Positions 1 through 9,012 of a DNA stretch of 64,000 bases are shown here, one piece after another. The notes beneath the pieces were generated by a model. That model was not told the origin of the DNA and ran no database searches. It was given only the letters and a program-made list of their open reading frames with translations. Location: NCBI RefSeq assembly GCF_022419185.1, contig NZ_JAJOZK010000005.1:124001-188000 (forward strand). Reading direction: 5' to 3'. Origin of the DNA: Thermomonas flagellata. Lineage in GTDB: Bacteria; Pseudomonadota; Gammaproteobacteria; Xanthomonadales; Xanthomonadaceae. The translations under genes and the position numbers were made by a program. Position 1 is the stretch's first letter. Each line of letters begins with the position of its first letter.

Positions 1-663
1 ATGATGCAGACCTTCGCGCGCTACATCCCGCTGTTCCAGGAGCACGCGCGGCTGGGCACGGTGGGTGCCTACGCGATGTACCAGGATCTGCGCCGTCTGG
101 TGGCGGAGTTCTCGGTGTTCTCCGAGGACATCGGCTACTTCGGCGGGCTCGCCGCGAACCCGCGCGAGAGCGAGCTGCCGGACTATGACCACGACGACCT
201 GCGGCGCTGCTTCCGGATCGCGTTCGACCGCGCCGAGGCGCTGATCAAGGCGCTCACGGTCGGCGCCGAGGTCGGCATCACCCTGGCCTACGACGGCCGG
301 TTCTACCGCGCCGACCTGCCGGCCAACCTGTTCGAGAGCGACAAGACCCGCTTCTACCTCGCGTTCGAATCCGAGCAGAAGGGCGCCGACCTGTTCGCGC
401 GGCTGTCGCGCACCGGCAAGATCGCCTCCATGGACGAGATGCCGCGGCTGCTGTCGGCCGCGCTGTTCGGGCTGAAGATCGACCTCTTGCCGGTGCCGCC
501 GGAAGAACTGCCGCAGAAGAGCCCGAACACCACCTACTTCCTCGTCGACACCACCCATCCGTTCTGGCAGATGATCAGGAACGCGCGCAACATCGCGGTG
601 TTCTGCGACCTGCCGGCGGACTCGACCGTGATCAAGCTGTTCCCGGTCGCCACCCAGGACTGA
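1..663 (+). CDS. tssK: TssK, type VI secretion baseplate protein (3' part)
   Basis: The reading frame is open from the window edge, and the 220 visible residues match the C-terminal half of TssK. TssK is the trimeric adaptor that joins the T6SS baseplate wedges to the TssL-TssM membrane complex. Family members are about 440-450 residues, so the true start lies upstream and the ATG at base 1 is probably internal. The family-typical end is present, with HPFWQMIRNARNIAVF followed by a short tail ending in TQD. The stop is 4 bp before tssL, consistent with one operon. The identification is firm; only the missing N-terminus is uncertain. Confidence 0.9.
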   Translation: MMQTFARYIPLFQEHARLGTVGAYAMYQDLRRLVAEFSVFSEDIGYFGGLAANPRESELPDYDHDDLRRCFRIAFDRAEALIKALTVGAEVGITLAYDGRFYRADLPANLFESDKTRFYLAFESEQKGADLFARLSRTGKIASMDEMPRLLSAALFGLKIDLLPVPPEELPQKSPNTTYFLVDTTHPFWQMIRNARNIAVFCDLPADSTVIKLFPVATQD

Positions 664-667
664 GCGC

Positions 668-2077
668 ATGGCCCGCCTGCTGCAGCACTTCCTTCCGGTG
701 TTCTCGTTCGGGCTGGCGCTGGACGAGAAGGTCGCGGCCGGGGACCCCGGCGAGCCCGCCGCCGCGGTGGTGGCGCGCGCGCGCGAGCTGATCGAGCGCG
801 CCAAGGCGGCCGCGCTGGCCGACGGCAAGCGCCCGGAGCAGGTCGATTCGGCCGCGTTCGCGGTGGTCGCCTGGATCGACGAGATCATGGCCCGCAACCC
901 GGGCTGGCTGGTATCCGGCACGCCGCCGCTGCAGGTGACGCTGTTCAACACCAACAACGCCGGTAACGAGTTCTTCACCCACCTGGCGGCGCTGCGCCAG
1001 GATCAGGACGAGGTGCGCGAGGTCTACTACCACGCGCTGCTGTGCGGGTTCGTCGGCCAGTACTACTACGAGACCGGCGACAGCGGCGAGTTGGGCAAGC
1101 TGAAGGAACTGCACGGCCGCCAGCTGCCGGTCGCGCCGGCACCGATCCACACCCTGCGCGAAGAGAAGATCACCCCGCAGCCGTATTCCGTGCCGGATCC
1201 ACCCGGCCCGCGCCTGCCGCGCCAGTGGGACCGCCTGCTGCTGGCGCTCGGCGCGCTGGTCGCGGTGCTGATCCCGCTGGCCTACCTCGTCTGGATCCTG
1301 CTGGCGGCGCCCAGGCCGGACCTGCGGGTACCGGCGCAGCAGGTGCTGGCCGGCTTCCCCTGCGCCGACCTCAAGCTCGATGCGGTCGACGACGACGCCG
1401 GCCGGCTGCGGGTGTCGGGCTACGTCTCGCGCGCCGACGACGTGCCGGCGGTCAAGCAGAAGCTGTCCGCGCTGGAGGGCGTGAAGGCGGTGCAGGCCGA
1501 CGTGCAGCTGCGGATCTGGCCGCATTGCGAGGTGGTCAAGCTGCTCGAGCCCTACCAGGCGCGCAACGTAGACGGCGGCTTTGGGCTGGCGATCACCCCG
1601 ACCACCGGCCACTCCGACCGCTTCATCGAGGGCGAGAACGTGATCGTCAAGCTGCGCCAGGCCGGCTACGAGGGCTACCTGTACGTGGACTACTTCACCG
1701 TCAACGGCGATGTCGCCCACATCTACCCCAACGCCGGCGAGCCCAACAGCGGGCGCGTGCTGCGCGCCGGCGAGGAGTTCGAGGTCGGCGCCACCAGCCA
1801 GCGCACCTGGACGGTCTGCCCGCCGTTCGGGCAGGAGCTGATCACGGTGATCGCCTCGCCGACCCCGCTGGATCTGCAGGCGCCGGAGGAGGTGCAGGCC
1901 GCGCAGGACTACCTGCCGCTGCTGCGGCGCACGCTCGAGGCCCAGCGCGGCAATCCGAAGCTGGTCGCCGCCTACCTGTTCATGCAGACCGAGCCGGAAA
2001 GCGACCCGGCGCGCAAGCAGGCCGCGCTGCAGGCCTGCTCCGCCCCCGCGGCGCCGGCGCCGGAGGCCACCCCATGA
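668..2077 (+). CDS. tssL: TssL (DotU/IcmH family) with BON-like and DUF4384-like periplasmic extension
   Basis: TssL is an inner-membrane component of the T6SS membrane complex; its cytoplasmic hook contacts TssK and TssM. Residues about 1-180 are the DotU/IcmH fold, and a single transmembrane helix lies at about 189-214. Canonical TssL ends soon after this helix or carries an OmpA-like domain. Here about 255 more residues follow: a BON-like segment (about 225-290, with LEGVKAVQADVQLRIWPHC) and a DUF4384-like domain (about 320-430, with YLYVDYFTVNGDVAHIYPN and FGQELITVIAS). The stop overlaps the tssM start as ATGA. The core assignment is certain. The domain names for the extension come from motif recognition only. 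Confidence 0.9.
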   Translation: MARLLQHFLPVFSFGLALDEKVAAGDPGEPAAAVVARARELIERAKAAALADGKRPEQVDSAAFAVVAWIDEIMARNPGWLVSGTPPLQVTLFNTNNAGNEFFTHLAALRQDQDEVREVYYHALLCGFVGQYYYETGDSGELGKLKELHGRQLPVAPAPIHTLREEKITPQPYSVPDPPGPRLPRQWDRLLLALGALVAVLIPLAYLVWILLAAPRPDLRVPAQQVLAGFPCADLKLDAVDDDAGRLRVSGYVSRADDVPAVKQKLSALEGVKAVQADVQLRIWPHCEVVKLLEPYQARNVDGGFGLAITPTTGHSDRFIEGENVIVKLRQAGYEGYLYVDYFTVNGDVAHIYPNAGEPNSGRVLRAGEEFEVGATSQRTWTVCPPFGQELITVIASPTPLDLQAPEEVQAAQDYLPLLRRTLEAQRGNPKLVAAYLFMQTEPESDPARKQAALQACSAPAAPAPEATP

Positions 2078-5000
2078 ACCCGCTGGACTTCGTTGAACGC
2101 CTGTTCTCCTCCGTCGGCTCGGTGTTCTCGCGCATCGGCAGCCTGTACGCGCGCGGCGCCGACGCGGCGCGCAAGCCGTGGCTGCGCTGGATCGTGGTCA
2201 CCCTGGTGCTGCTGCTGGTACTGGCGGGGCTGGCCTACCTCGCGCTGGCGCTGCTGCCGCTGCTGCCGATGCGCTTCTGGCAGGTGCTCGGGCTGTGCGT
2301 GGTGGCGCTGGTGGTGCTGTGGTGGTTCGCCGCCGGCCAGCGCAAGGCCTCGCTGAAGGGGCGCACGCGCAAGCGGATCGGCGACCTCGGCCCCGGCAAC
2401 GCCGAGGACGAGCGCGAGCCGGTGGCGAAGATGCGCGCCGCGATCACCGAGGCCAAGCGCACCATCGCGCGCTCGCCGGAGATGGAGCGCGGGCGCAGCC
2501 CGCTGTACCGCATCCCGTGGCTGCTGTTCCTGGGCGAGGCGGATGCCGGGCTCGACGGCGTGCTGCGCGCCGGTGCCGAGGTCTCGCCGTTCCCGCCGCC
2601 TGCCGCCGGCCCGATGGAGCCCGACGAAGTCTGGCGCTGGTGGTTCTTCAAGTCGATGCTGGCGATCGAGCTGCATCCGCGGGTGGTGTGCGATGCCAAC
2701 GCGCGGCTCGACCGCGGGCTGTGGTACCAGGCGCTGATGATGCTGGCCGACGAGCGCGAGAAGCTGCCGGTCAACGGGGTGGTGGTGGCAGTGCCGGTGC
2801 AGGCCCTGCTCGGGCCGGCGGACGCGCTCAAGGCGAGCGCGACCCGCCTGCGCCGGCTGGTGGACGAGGCGATGGAGCACCTGCAGGTGCGCATGCCCGT
2901 GTATTTTCTGATCACCGGGCTGGAGCGCCTGCCCGGTTATGCGCAGGTGCGCGCGACCCTGCCGGCGGAGGCGTTCGCCCAGGCGCTGGGGCACCGGCTG
3001 GCCGCCGACGAAGTGGTGAGCGCGGCCAGCAGCGGCCGGGTCGGCGAGCTGTTCGAGCCGATCGCCGAGCGCTTGCATGCGCTGCGCATGACCGCGCTGC
3101 GCGCCCAGCATGCGCCGGCACAGCGGCGTGCGGTGTTCGAGTTCTTCGAGTCGCTGCGCCGCTGCGGCGGCGGGCTGGCGCTGTTGGTCACGCAGATGCT
3201 GGAGGACAACCCCTTCCAGCGCACCCCGCGCTGGCGCGGGCTGTATTTCGTCGGCGGCGCGGATGCCGCGCACCGCGGCGGTGCGTTCGTGGCCGACCTG
3301 TTCACCCGCTTCCTGCCGAGCGACCAGCCGCTGGCCGGGGCCAGCCTGCGCGGCAGCGCCGGGCGGCTGGCGGTCGCCGGGCTCGGGGTGCTGGCGATGC
3401 TCGGGCTGTCGGCCTCGCTGGCCTATGGCCTCAAGGCCGCGCGGCGCGACGACGGCGCGCTGTTGGCGCAGACCCGCAGCGCCTGCGCCGAAGTCGCCGA
3501 CCGCACCTCCAGCGGGCGGGTGGCCTGGGTGGCCAGCTGCGGGCGCACCATCGTCGAGCTGGAGGCCGCCGCGCGCCAGACCCTGCTCAGCTTCGGCATC
3601 CGCCGCGCCGACGCGGACATCGCCGCGCTGCAGAAGCGGGTGACCGACGACTTCGCTAACCTGATCCTGGCCCCGGCCGACCAGATGCTGGCGACCGACA
3701 TCGAGCGCCGCCGCGCCGGCATCGAACACCTGCTGGCGATCACCCAGCGCCTGCGCCTGCTGCGCGACTGCCGCAGCGATGCCCCGGTCTGCCGCGAGCG
3801 CGAGCAGCCCAACAACGTCAGCTTCGATGCGCGCTCGCGCCTGTTCGCGCCGTTCACCAGCGCCGACCACGACACCCGCCGCGACCGTGACAACGCGGAG
3901 GCGCTGATCGCGACCTACCTGGGCTACCTGCGCTGGCAAAAAAAAAACGTGCTTGACGCCGAGCAGGCGCGCCTGGAGGGCCTGCTGAGCCGGCTGCTGG
4001 CGCAGTACCGCCCGAGCGCGGAGGACCTGCGCAAATGGGCGGACGCGCGCGGCCCCGGGCGCGACTTGGGCACCTACTGGCTGCCGGCCGGTGCGGTGGT
4101 GGGCGGCGATGCCGCCAGTGCCGCGCGGATCCCGGCCGCCTACAGCCGCGCGCAGTGGGAGGGCGTGGTCGCACCGCTGCTGGAGAGCCTGCGCGGCGCG
4201 GATCCGGCGGCGCAGGCGCGGGTGGAGGCCCTGCGCGAGGGCTATTTCCGCGACTACTTCCGCGCCTGGGCGAGCTTCCAGGCGCGCTTCCAGGACGGGC
4301 GCGGACTCTGGCGCGGGCGCTACCCGGAGCTCTTGGCGCGCGCCAACGGGCCGGAGGACCCGTACGCGCGTTTTTTTCGTGATGCCCGGCGCGACCTGTA
4401 CGAGCTGCCGATCGACTGGCCGCTCGCGTCGCGCTGGGCGGCGGCCTGGGCGGAGATGAAGGCGAGCTGGCTGGCCTCGTGGCGCCCGTTCGGGCGGTTC
4501 CTGGCCGGCAGCGTCCGCTTCGGCGGGGAAAAGTTGCAGGCGCCGGCCTGGCTGCTGGCGATGCACGACACCCAGGCACGGGTGCTGGCACCGCAGGCGC
4601 CGGTGTTCGCGCGTGCCTACCTGCGACTACAGGCCGAAGGCTCCGGCGAGGACGCCTACCAGCTCGCCTCCGAGCTGTTCGCCGGCAAGGGCAAGGCGGA
4701 CAAGCCGCCGGCCTCGGATTACACCCTGCTGCTGGAGTCGGTGGACAAGCCGGACGAGAAGTACGCCACCGCGTTCAAGGGCGACGATCTGGCCGCATGG
4801 TCGATCGTGCAGGGGCCGGCACGGTTGCTGCTGTTCCTGACCGTGCACCGCGCCGGCGAATTCGTCCAGGCGCGCTGGCGCGAGAGCGTGGCCGGCCCGC
4901 TGTCCGCACTGCCGGCGCAGGAGCAGGTGGCCGCGCTGTACGGGCCGCAGGGCAAGCTCGGCGCGTTCGTCAACGACTGGCTCAAGCCCTTCATCACCGA

Positions 5001-5661
5001 GAAGGAGCGGCTGCCGGTCAAGGTCGCCGGGGTGGCGATGCCGCTCACCCCGGCCTACCAGGGCATGGTCGCCTCCGAGCGCAAGTTCCTGCCGGTGCTG
5101 GCCGACGGCCCGCCGTTCCCGGCCGGCAGCTTCACCTTCACCCGCAAGAGTGATCTCGGCGCGCTGGACGAGGCGGAGGCGGGTACCGTGCTGGAGGTGG
5201 ACTGCCGCGAGCGCGTGTTCCGCGCCAGTTCCGCCGGCGAATCGCTGGCGGATGCCACCGCGCAGGTGTTCTGGTCGCCGTCCAGTTGCACCCAGGCGCG
5301 GATCCGGATCGCGGTCGCGCCGCCCGCGCCGGAGGGCGGGCCGGAACAGGAGTTCGATCCGGCCACCAGCCAGATGCATGCCGCGGCGGTGCCGCCGGTG
5401 GTGCTGACCGCGATCTACGAGGGCGCCGACGGCTTCGCCCGGCTGGTGTCCGATTTCGCCTCCGGCGCGCATGCCTTCGCGTTGGAGGACTTCCGCGCCA
5501 GCTACAGCCCGGCGCAATGGGCCGAGCTGCGCCCGCGGCTGGCGCAGATGGGCTTCCGCGGCGCGCGCGTATTCCTGCAGGTCGCTCCGTCCGACCAGTT
5601 GCAACAGTTCCTCGGCGCGCGCGGCGCGCGCGCCGAGGTGCCCAGCCAGATCCTCGAATGA
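2074..5661 (+). CDS. tssM: TssM (IcmF-type) T6SS membrane protein lacking a P-loop, with an A10 tract
   Basis: TssM is the large inner-membrane scaffold of the T6SS, 1195 residues here. The ATG at 2074 overlaps the tssL stop. Helices at about 38-60 and 68-86 are followed by a cytoplasmic domain, a third helix (about 430-452), and a long periplasmic domain that meets TssJ. Where many TssM proteins have a Walker A motif, residues 147-165 read IPWLLFLGEADAGLDG, with no GxxGxGKT, so nucleotide binding is unlikely. Bases 3938-3947 are ten consecutive A (codons about 622-625), and 4371-4377 are seven T. Both are very unusual in this GC-rich gene. The reading frame is intact as given. Confidence 0.93.
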   Translation: MNPLDFVERLFSSVGSVFSRIGSLYARGADAARKPWLRWIVVTLVLLLVLAGLAYLALALLPLLPMRFWQVLGLCVVALVVLWWFAAGQRKASLKGRTRKRIGDLGPGNAEDEREPVAKMRAAITEAKRTIARSPEMERGRSPLYRIPWLLFLGEADAGLDGVLRAGAEVSPFPPPAAGPMEPDEVWRWWFFKSMLAIELHPRVVCDANARLDRGLWYQALMMLADEREKLPVNGVVVAVPVQALLGPADALKASATRLRRLVDEAMEHLQVRMPVYFLITGLERLPGYAQVRATLPAEAFAQALGHRLAADEVVSAASSGRVGELFEPIAERLHALRMTALRAQHAPAQRRAVFEFFESLRRCGGGLALLVTQMLEDNPFQRTPRWRGLYFVGGADAAHRGGAFVADLFTRFLPSDQPLAGASLRGSAGRLAVAGLGVLAMLGLSASLAYGLKAARRDDGALLAQTRSACAEVADRTSSGRVAWVASCGRTIVELEAAARQTLLSFGIRRADADIAALQKRVTDDFANLILAPADQMLATDIERRRAGIEHLLAITQRLRLLRDCRSDAPVCREREQPNNVSFDARSRLFAPFTSADHDTRRDRDNAEALIATYLGYLRWQKKNVLDAEQARLEGLLSRLLAQYRPSAEDLRKWADARGPGRDLGTYWLPAGAVVGGDAASAARIPAAYSRAQWEGVVAPLLESLRGADPAAQARVEALREGYFRDYFRAWASFQARFQDGRGLWRGRYPELLARANGPEDPYARFFRDARRDLYELPIDWPLASRWAAAWAEMKASWLASWRPFGRFLAGSVRFGGEKLQAPAWLLAMHDTQARVLAPQAPVFARAYLRLQAEGSGEDAYQLASELFAGKGKADKPPASDYTLLLESVDKPDEKYATAFKGDDLAAWSIVQGPARLLLFLTVHRAGEFVQARWRESVAGPLSALPAQEQVAALYGPQGKLGAFVNDWLKPFITEKERLPVKVAGVAMPLTPAYQGMVASERKFLPVLADGPPFPAGSFTFTRKSDLGALDEAEAGTVLEVDCRERVFRASSAGESLADATAQVFWSPSSCTQARIRIAVAPPAPEGGPEQEFDPATSQMHAAAVPPVVLTAIYEGADGFARLVSDFASGAHAFALEDFRASYSPAQWAELRPRLAQMGFRGARVFLQVAPSDQLQQFLGARGARAEVPSQILE

Positions 5662-5680
5662 CCGCCACAGGAGGCCCGCC

Positions 5681-6766
5681 ATGGCCATCGACCTCGACGA
5701 ATTGCTCGCCCCGATCCCCGGCGGCGACCCCGCCGGCAGCGATGCCAGCTTCTCCGACCAGTTCGACCGCATCCGCGAGGCGCGCCGCGCGGACGATCCC
5801 AACCTGCCGCAGGGCGACTGGCAGACCGAGCCCAAGGTCGCCGACTGGCGCGAGGCGCAGCGTCTGGCCGAGGAGGTGCTGACGCGCACCAGCAAGGACC
5901 TGCAGGCGGCGGTGTGGCTGGCCGAGGCGGCCATCCACCGGCACGGGCTGGAAGGGGCGCACGACGGTTTCCGGCTGCTGGCCGGGCTGCTCGAGCGGTA
6001 CTGGGACGGCCTGTATCCGCGCGCCGAGGACGGCGACCTCGAGGAGCGCGCCGGCAAGCTGGCCTGGTTCGCGACTTGGGGCAGCCGCGCGCTGCAGCAG
6101 ATCCCGCTCAACGACGATCCGCAGGCCCCGCTGACCCTGGCCGGCTGGAACGACTCGCGCGAGGTGGACAACCTCGGCCGCCAGAACGCCGAGGCCTACC
6201 AGGCCGCGCTCGACGAAGGCCGCATCAACGGCGAGGCCTACGACGCCAAGCTGGCCGCGAGCACCCCGGACGCGCTGGTGCAGGCGCGCGCGGAGCAGGC
6301 GCAGGCCGCGCGCGACGCGCTGGCGCAGCTGGCCGCCGGCGCGGACGCGCGCATGGGCCGCGAGGCGCCGAACCTGGCGCCGCTGGACGAGGCGCTGAAG
6401 AAGATCCAGCAGATCTACGCGCGCCTGGCGGCGGCCAAGGGCCTCGGCGGCGCGGCCGCCGCGGCGGTGGAGGGCGAGCCCGTCGCCACTGGCATGGGCG
6501 CGCCGGTCGCCGCCGCGGCGGCAGGCGGCCTCGCGCTCGATCTCGGCGGCGGCGCGCTGGCCTCCAAGCAGGCCGCGCTGGCGGCGATCGGGCAGATCGC
6601 CGCGTTCTTCCGCCGCACTGAGCCGCACAGCCCGGTGGCCTACCTGCTCGAGCGCGCGGTGGCGTGGGCCGACATGCCGCTGGAGCAGTGGCTGGCGGAG
6701 GTGGTGCGCGACGAGACCACGCTGTCGTCGATCCGCGAGCGGGTCGGGCTGTCGCCGAACTACTGA
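5681..6766 (+). CDS. tssA: TssA, T6SS tail assembly/cap protein
   Basis: This 361-residue protein has the ImpA N-terminal domain (residues about 5-120, including LLAPIPGGDPAGSD and a W-x-x-A-x-x-LAEEVL-type stretch). TssA proteins prime and coordinate tail tube and sheath polymerisation from the baseplate or the distal end. An Ala-rich linker (about 255-310) precedes a compact conserved C-terminus containing TEPHSPVAYLLERAVAW, typical of the shorter TssA class. The ATG at 5681 is preceded by AGGAGG-like bases at 5669-5674 and lies 19 bp after tssM. It sits between the membrane-complex and sheath genes, as expected. Confidence 0.88.
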   Translation: MAIDLDELLAPIPGGDPAGSDASFSDQFDRIREARRADDPNLPQGDWQTEPKVADWREAQRLAEEVLTRTSKDLQAAVWLAEAAIHRHGLEGAHDGFRLLAGLLERYWDGLYPRAEDGDLEERAGKLAWFATWGSRALQQIPLNDDPQAPLTLAGWNDSREVDNLGRQNAEAYQAALDEGRINGEAYDAKLAASTPDALVQARAEQAQAARDALAQLAAGADARMGREAPNLAPLDEALKKIQQIYARLAAAKGLGGAAAAAVEGEPVATGMGAPVAAAAAGGLALDLGGGALASKQAALAAIGQIAAFFRRTEPHSPVAYLLERAVAWADMPLEQWLAEVVRDETTLSSIRERVGLSPNY

Positions 6767-6820
6767 GCGCGCCCCCGCCCGTCGAACGGCATATGTCCAA
6801 CTCTGGCCGTCCGACGGATG

Positions 6821-6847
6821 TTGCCCGCCCGGGGCGCTTCCTAGACT
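6821..6847 (+). promoter_or_regulatory. Possible sigma-70 promoter before tssB
   Basis: The 132-bp gap between tssA and tssB contains TTGCCC (6821-6826) and TAGACT (6842-6847) separated by 15 bp, shorter than the ideal 17. It could give tssB-tssC-hcp-tssE their own promoter. This is weak evidence by eye only. No sigma-54 GG-N10-GC pair was found here. Confidence 0.3.
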
Positions 6848-6898
6848 CGCTGGCACATCCCGGGCATGCCGCCCGGCCACTCGCAGACGGGGACCGCC

Positions 6899-7411
6899 AT
6901 GGCCAAGAAGGAAAGCACCCAGCACAAGCTCGACCGCGTGCGCGCCCCGCGCGTGCAGCTCACCTACGACGTCGAGGTCGGCGATGCCATCGAGAAGAAG
7001 GAGCTACCGTTCGTCGCCGGGGTGATCGGCAACTTCAGCGGGCAGCCGGCCGAGCCGCTGGGCAAGCTGAAGGACCGCAAGTTCGTCAACGTCGACAAGG
7101 ACAACTTCGACGACGTGCTCAAGGGCATGAAGCCGCGGGTGCAGATGCAGGTGGAGAACAAGCTCGCCGACGACGGCTCCAAGCTGGCGGTCGAGCTCAA
7201 TTTCCGCAGCCTGGAGGATTTCTCGCCCGAGCGCGTGGTGAACCAGATCGAGCCGCTGCGCAAGCTGCTCGAGGCCCGCCAGAAGCTCGCCGACCTGCGC
7301 AACAAGGCCGCCGGCAACGACAAGTTCGAGGACCTGCTCAACGAGGTCCTGCAGAACACCGACAAGATCGCGCAGCTCAGCCGCGAGATCGGCCCCAAGT
7401 CCGACGAGTGA
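6899..7411 (+). CDS. tssB: TssB, T6SS contractile sheath small subunit
   Basis: This 170-residue TssB (VipA family) interlocks with TssC to form the contractile sheath. The family signature is clear: RVQLTYDVEVG near the N-terminus, then LPFVAGVIGNFSG, the central RKFVNVDKDNFDDVLKGMKP, and a C-terminal helix. The ATG at 6899 gives the usual MAKKES start; an in-frame ATG at 6866 would add 11 unconserved residues. The gene lies directly upstream of tssC, the standard pairing. Confidence 0.95.
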   Translation: MAKKESTQHKLDRVRAPRVQLTYDVEVGDAIEKKELPFVAGVIGNFSGQPAEPLGKLKDRKFVNVDKDNFDDVLKGMKPRVQMQVENKLADDGSKLAVELNFRSLEDFSPERVVNQIEPLRKLLEARQKLADLRNKAAGNDKFEDLLNEVLQNTDKIAQLSREIGPKSDE

Positions 7412-7478
7412 GCCCCGCGCAGTGACCGCCGTCGCCGCCGTGCGCCGGCCCGCCCAGACCACCAGCGAGCGAATGACC

Positions 7479-8963
7479 ATGGCCAATACCCAGACCCAGG
7501 CGGCGGGTGCCGCCGTCGCCGAGGCCGCCGAAGGCGGGCTGCTCGACCAGATCCTGACCCAGAGCAAGGTCGCGCGCTCCGACAGCGAGCGCAGCCGTGC
7601 CCGCGACCTGATCGCCGAACTGGTCGCCCAGGTCAGCGAAGGCGCGATGACCGTGTCCCAGGACGCGATCACCGCGCTCGACGCGCGCATCGCCGAGATC
7701 GACCGGATCCTGTCCGATCAGCTGTCGGCGGTGATGCATGCACCGGAGTTCCAGCAGCTGGAGGGCAGCTGGCGCGGCCTGAAGTACCTGGTGGACAACT
7801 CCGAGACCAGCACCACGCTCAAGATCAAGGTGTTCAACGCGACCAAGAAGGAGCTGGTCAAGGACTTCAAGAACGCGGCCGACTTCGACCAGAGCACGCT
7901 GTTCAAGAAGCTCTACGAGGAGGAGTACGGCACCTTCGGCGGCGCCCCGTTCGCGACCCTGATCGGCGACTTCGAGTTCGGCCGCCACCCGGAGGACATG
8001 TACCTGCTGGAGGAGATCTCGCACGTGTGCGCCGCGGCGCACGCGCCGTTCCTGAGCGCGGCCTCGCCCGAGCTGCTCGGCTTCGACGATTTCACCGAGT
8101 TGTCCGGTCCGCGCGACCTGGCCAAGATCTTCGACACCGTCGAGTACGCGAAATGGAAGAGCTTCCGTGCGTCGGAGGACTCCCGCTACGTCGGCCTGAC
8201 CATGCCGCACGTGCTCGGGCGCCTGCCGTACGGCCCGGACACCGCGCCGGTGGAGGCCTTCAACTTCACCGAGCGCACCGACGGGACCGAGCACAACAAG
8301 TACCTGTGGATGAACGCGGCCTACGCGCTCGGCGCGCGGGTGACCGACGCATTCGCCAAGTACGGCTGGTGCGCGGCGATCCGCGGGGTGGAGGGCGGCG
8401 GCCTGGTCGAGGGCCTGCCCACCCACACCTTCGCCACCGACGATGGCGAGGTGGCGCTCAAGTGCCCGACCGAGATCGCGATCACCGACCGCCGCGAGAA
8501 GGAGCTGGCCGACCTCGGGCTGATCCCGCTGGTGCACTGCAAGGGCACCGACTACGCGGCGTTCTTCTCCACCCAGTCGGCGCAGAAGCCCAAGGAATAC
8601 AACACCGACGCGGCCAACGCGAACGCGCGGCTGTCCTCGCAGCTGCAGTACATCTTCGCGGTCAGCCGGATCGCGCATTACCTCAAGTCGATGATGCGCG
8701 ACAAGATCGGCAGCTTCGCCAGCAAGTCCAGCGTCGAGCTGTTCCTCAACAACTGGATCTCGCAGTACGTGCTGCTGGACGACAACGCCTCGCAGGAGGC
8801 CAAGGCCCAGTACCCGCTGCGCGAGGCCAGGATCGAGGTCGCCGAGGTGCCGGGCAAGCCGGGCGCCTACAAGTCGGTCGCCTTCCTGCGCCCGCACTAC
8901 CAACTGGACGAGCTGAGCGTCTCGCTGCGGCTGGTCGCCGAACTGCCCAAGTCGGCGCGCTGA
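7479..8963 (+). CDS. tssC: TssC, T6SS contractile sheath large subunit
   Basis: This 494-residue TssC (VipB family) forms most of the contractile sheath. Recognisable blocks include LEGSWRGLKYLVDN, a FGGAPFATLIGDFEF stretch, and a C-terminal half with SRIAHYLKSMMRDKIG. The chosen start gives MANTQTQ, with GCGAG about 9 nt upstream; the ATG two codons earlier (7473) is equally possible. The frame is open back to 7422, but those residues lack conservation. Confidence 0.95.
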   Translation: MANTQTQAAGAAVAEAAEGGLLDQILTQSKVARSDSERSRARDLIAELVAQVSEGAMTVSQDAITALDARIAEIDRILSDQLSAVMHAPEFQQLEGSWRGLKYLVDNSETSTTLKIKVFNATKKELVKDFKNAADFDQSTLFKKLYEEEYGTFGGAPFATLIGDFEFGRHPEDMYLLEEISHVCAAAHAPFLSAASPELLGFDDFTELSGPRDLAKIFDTVEYAKWKSFRASEDSRYVGLTMPHVLGRLPYGPDTAPVEAFNFTERTDGTEHNKYLWMNAAYALGARVTDAFAKYGWCAAIRGVEGGGLVEGLPTHTFATDDGEVALKCPTEIAITDRREKELADLGLIPLVHCKGTDYAAFFSTQSAQKPKEYNTDAANANARLSSQLQYIFAVSRIAHYLKSMMRDKIGSFASKSSVELFLNNWISQYVLLDDNASQEAKAQYPLREARIEVAEVPGKPGAYKSVAFLRPHYQLDELSVSLRLVAELPKSAR

Positions 8964-9012
8964 GCGCGCGCCGCGGACCCCTTTCCCTTCCCAACCTTGA
9001 GGAGACTTCACG

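Noticed and set aside
1972-4566. Very long open frame on the minus strand opposite tssM (864 codons)
   Set aside because: It mirrors tssM codon structure in a GC-rich gene. It is dominated by Arg, Gln, Ala and His, with no fold or start signal.
6767-6898. Sigma-54 promoter before tssB
   Set aside because: The TGGC and TTGC elements are 18 bp apart instead of the required 12, so they do not form a -24/-12 pair.
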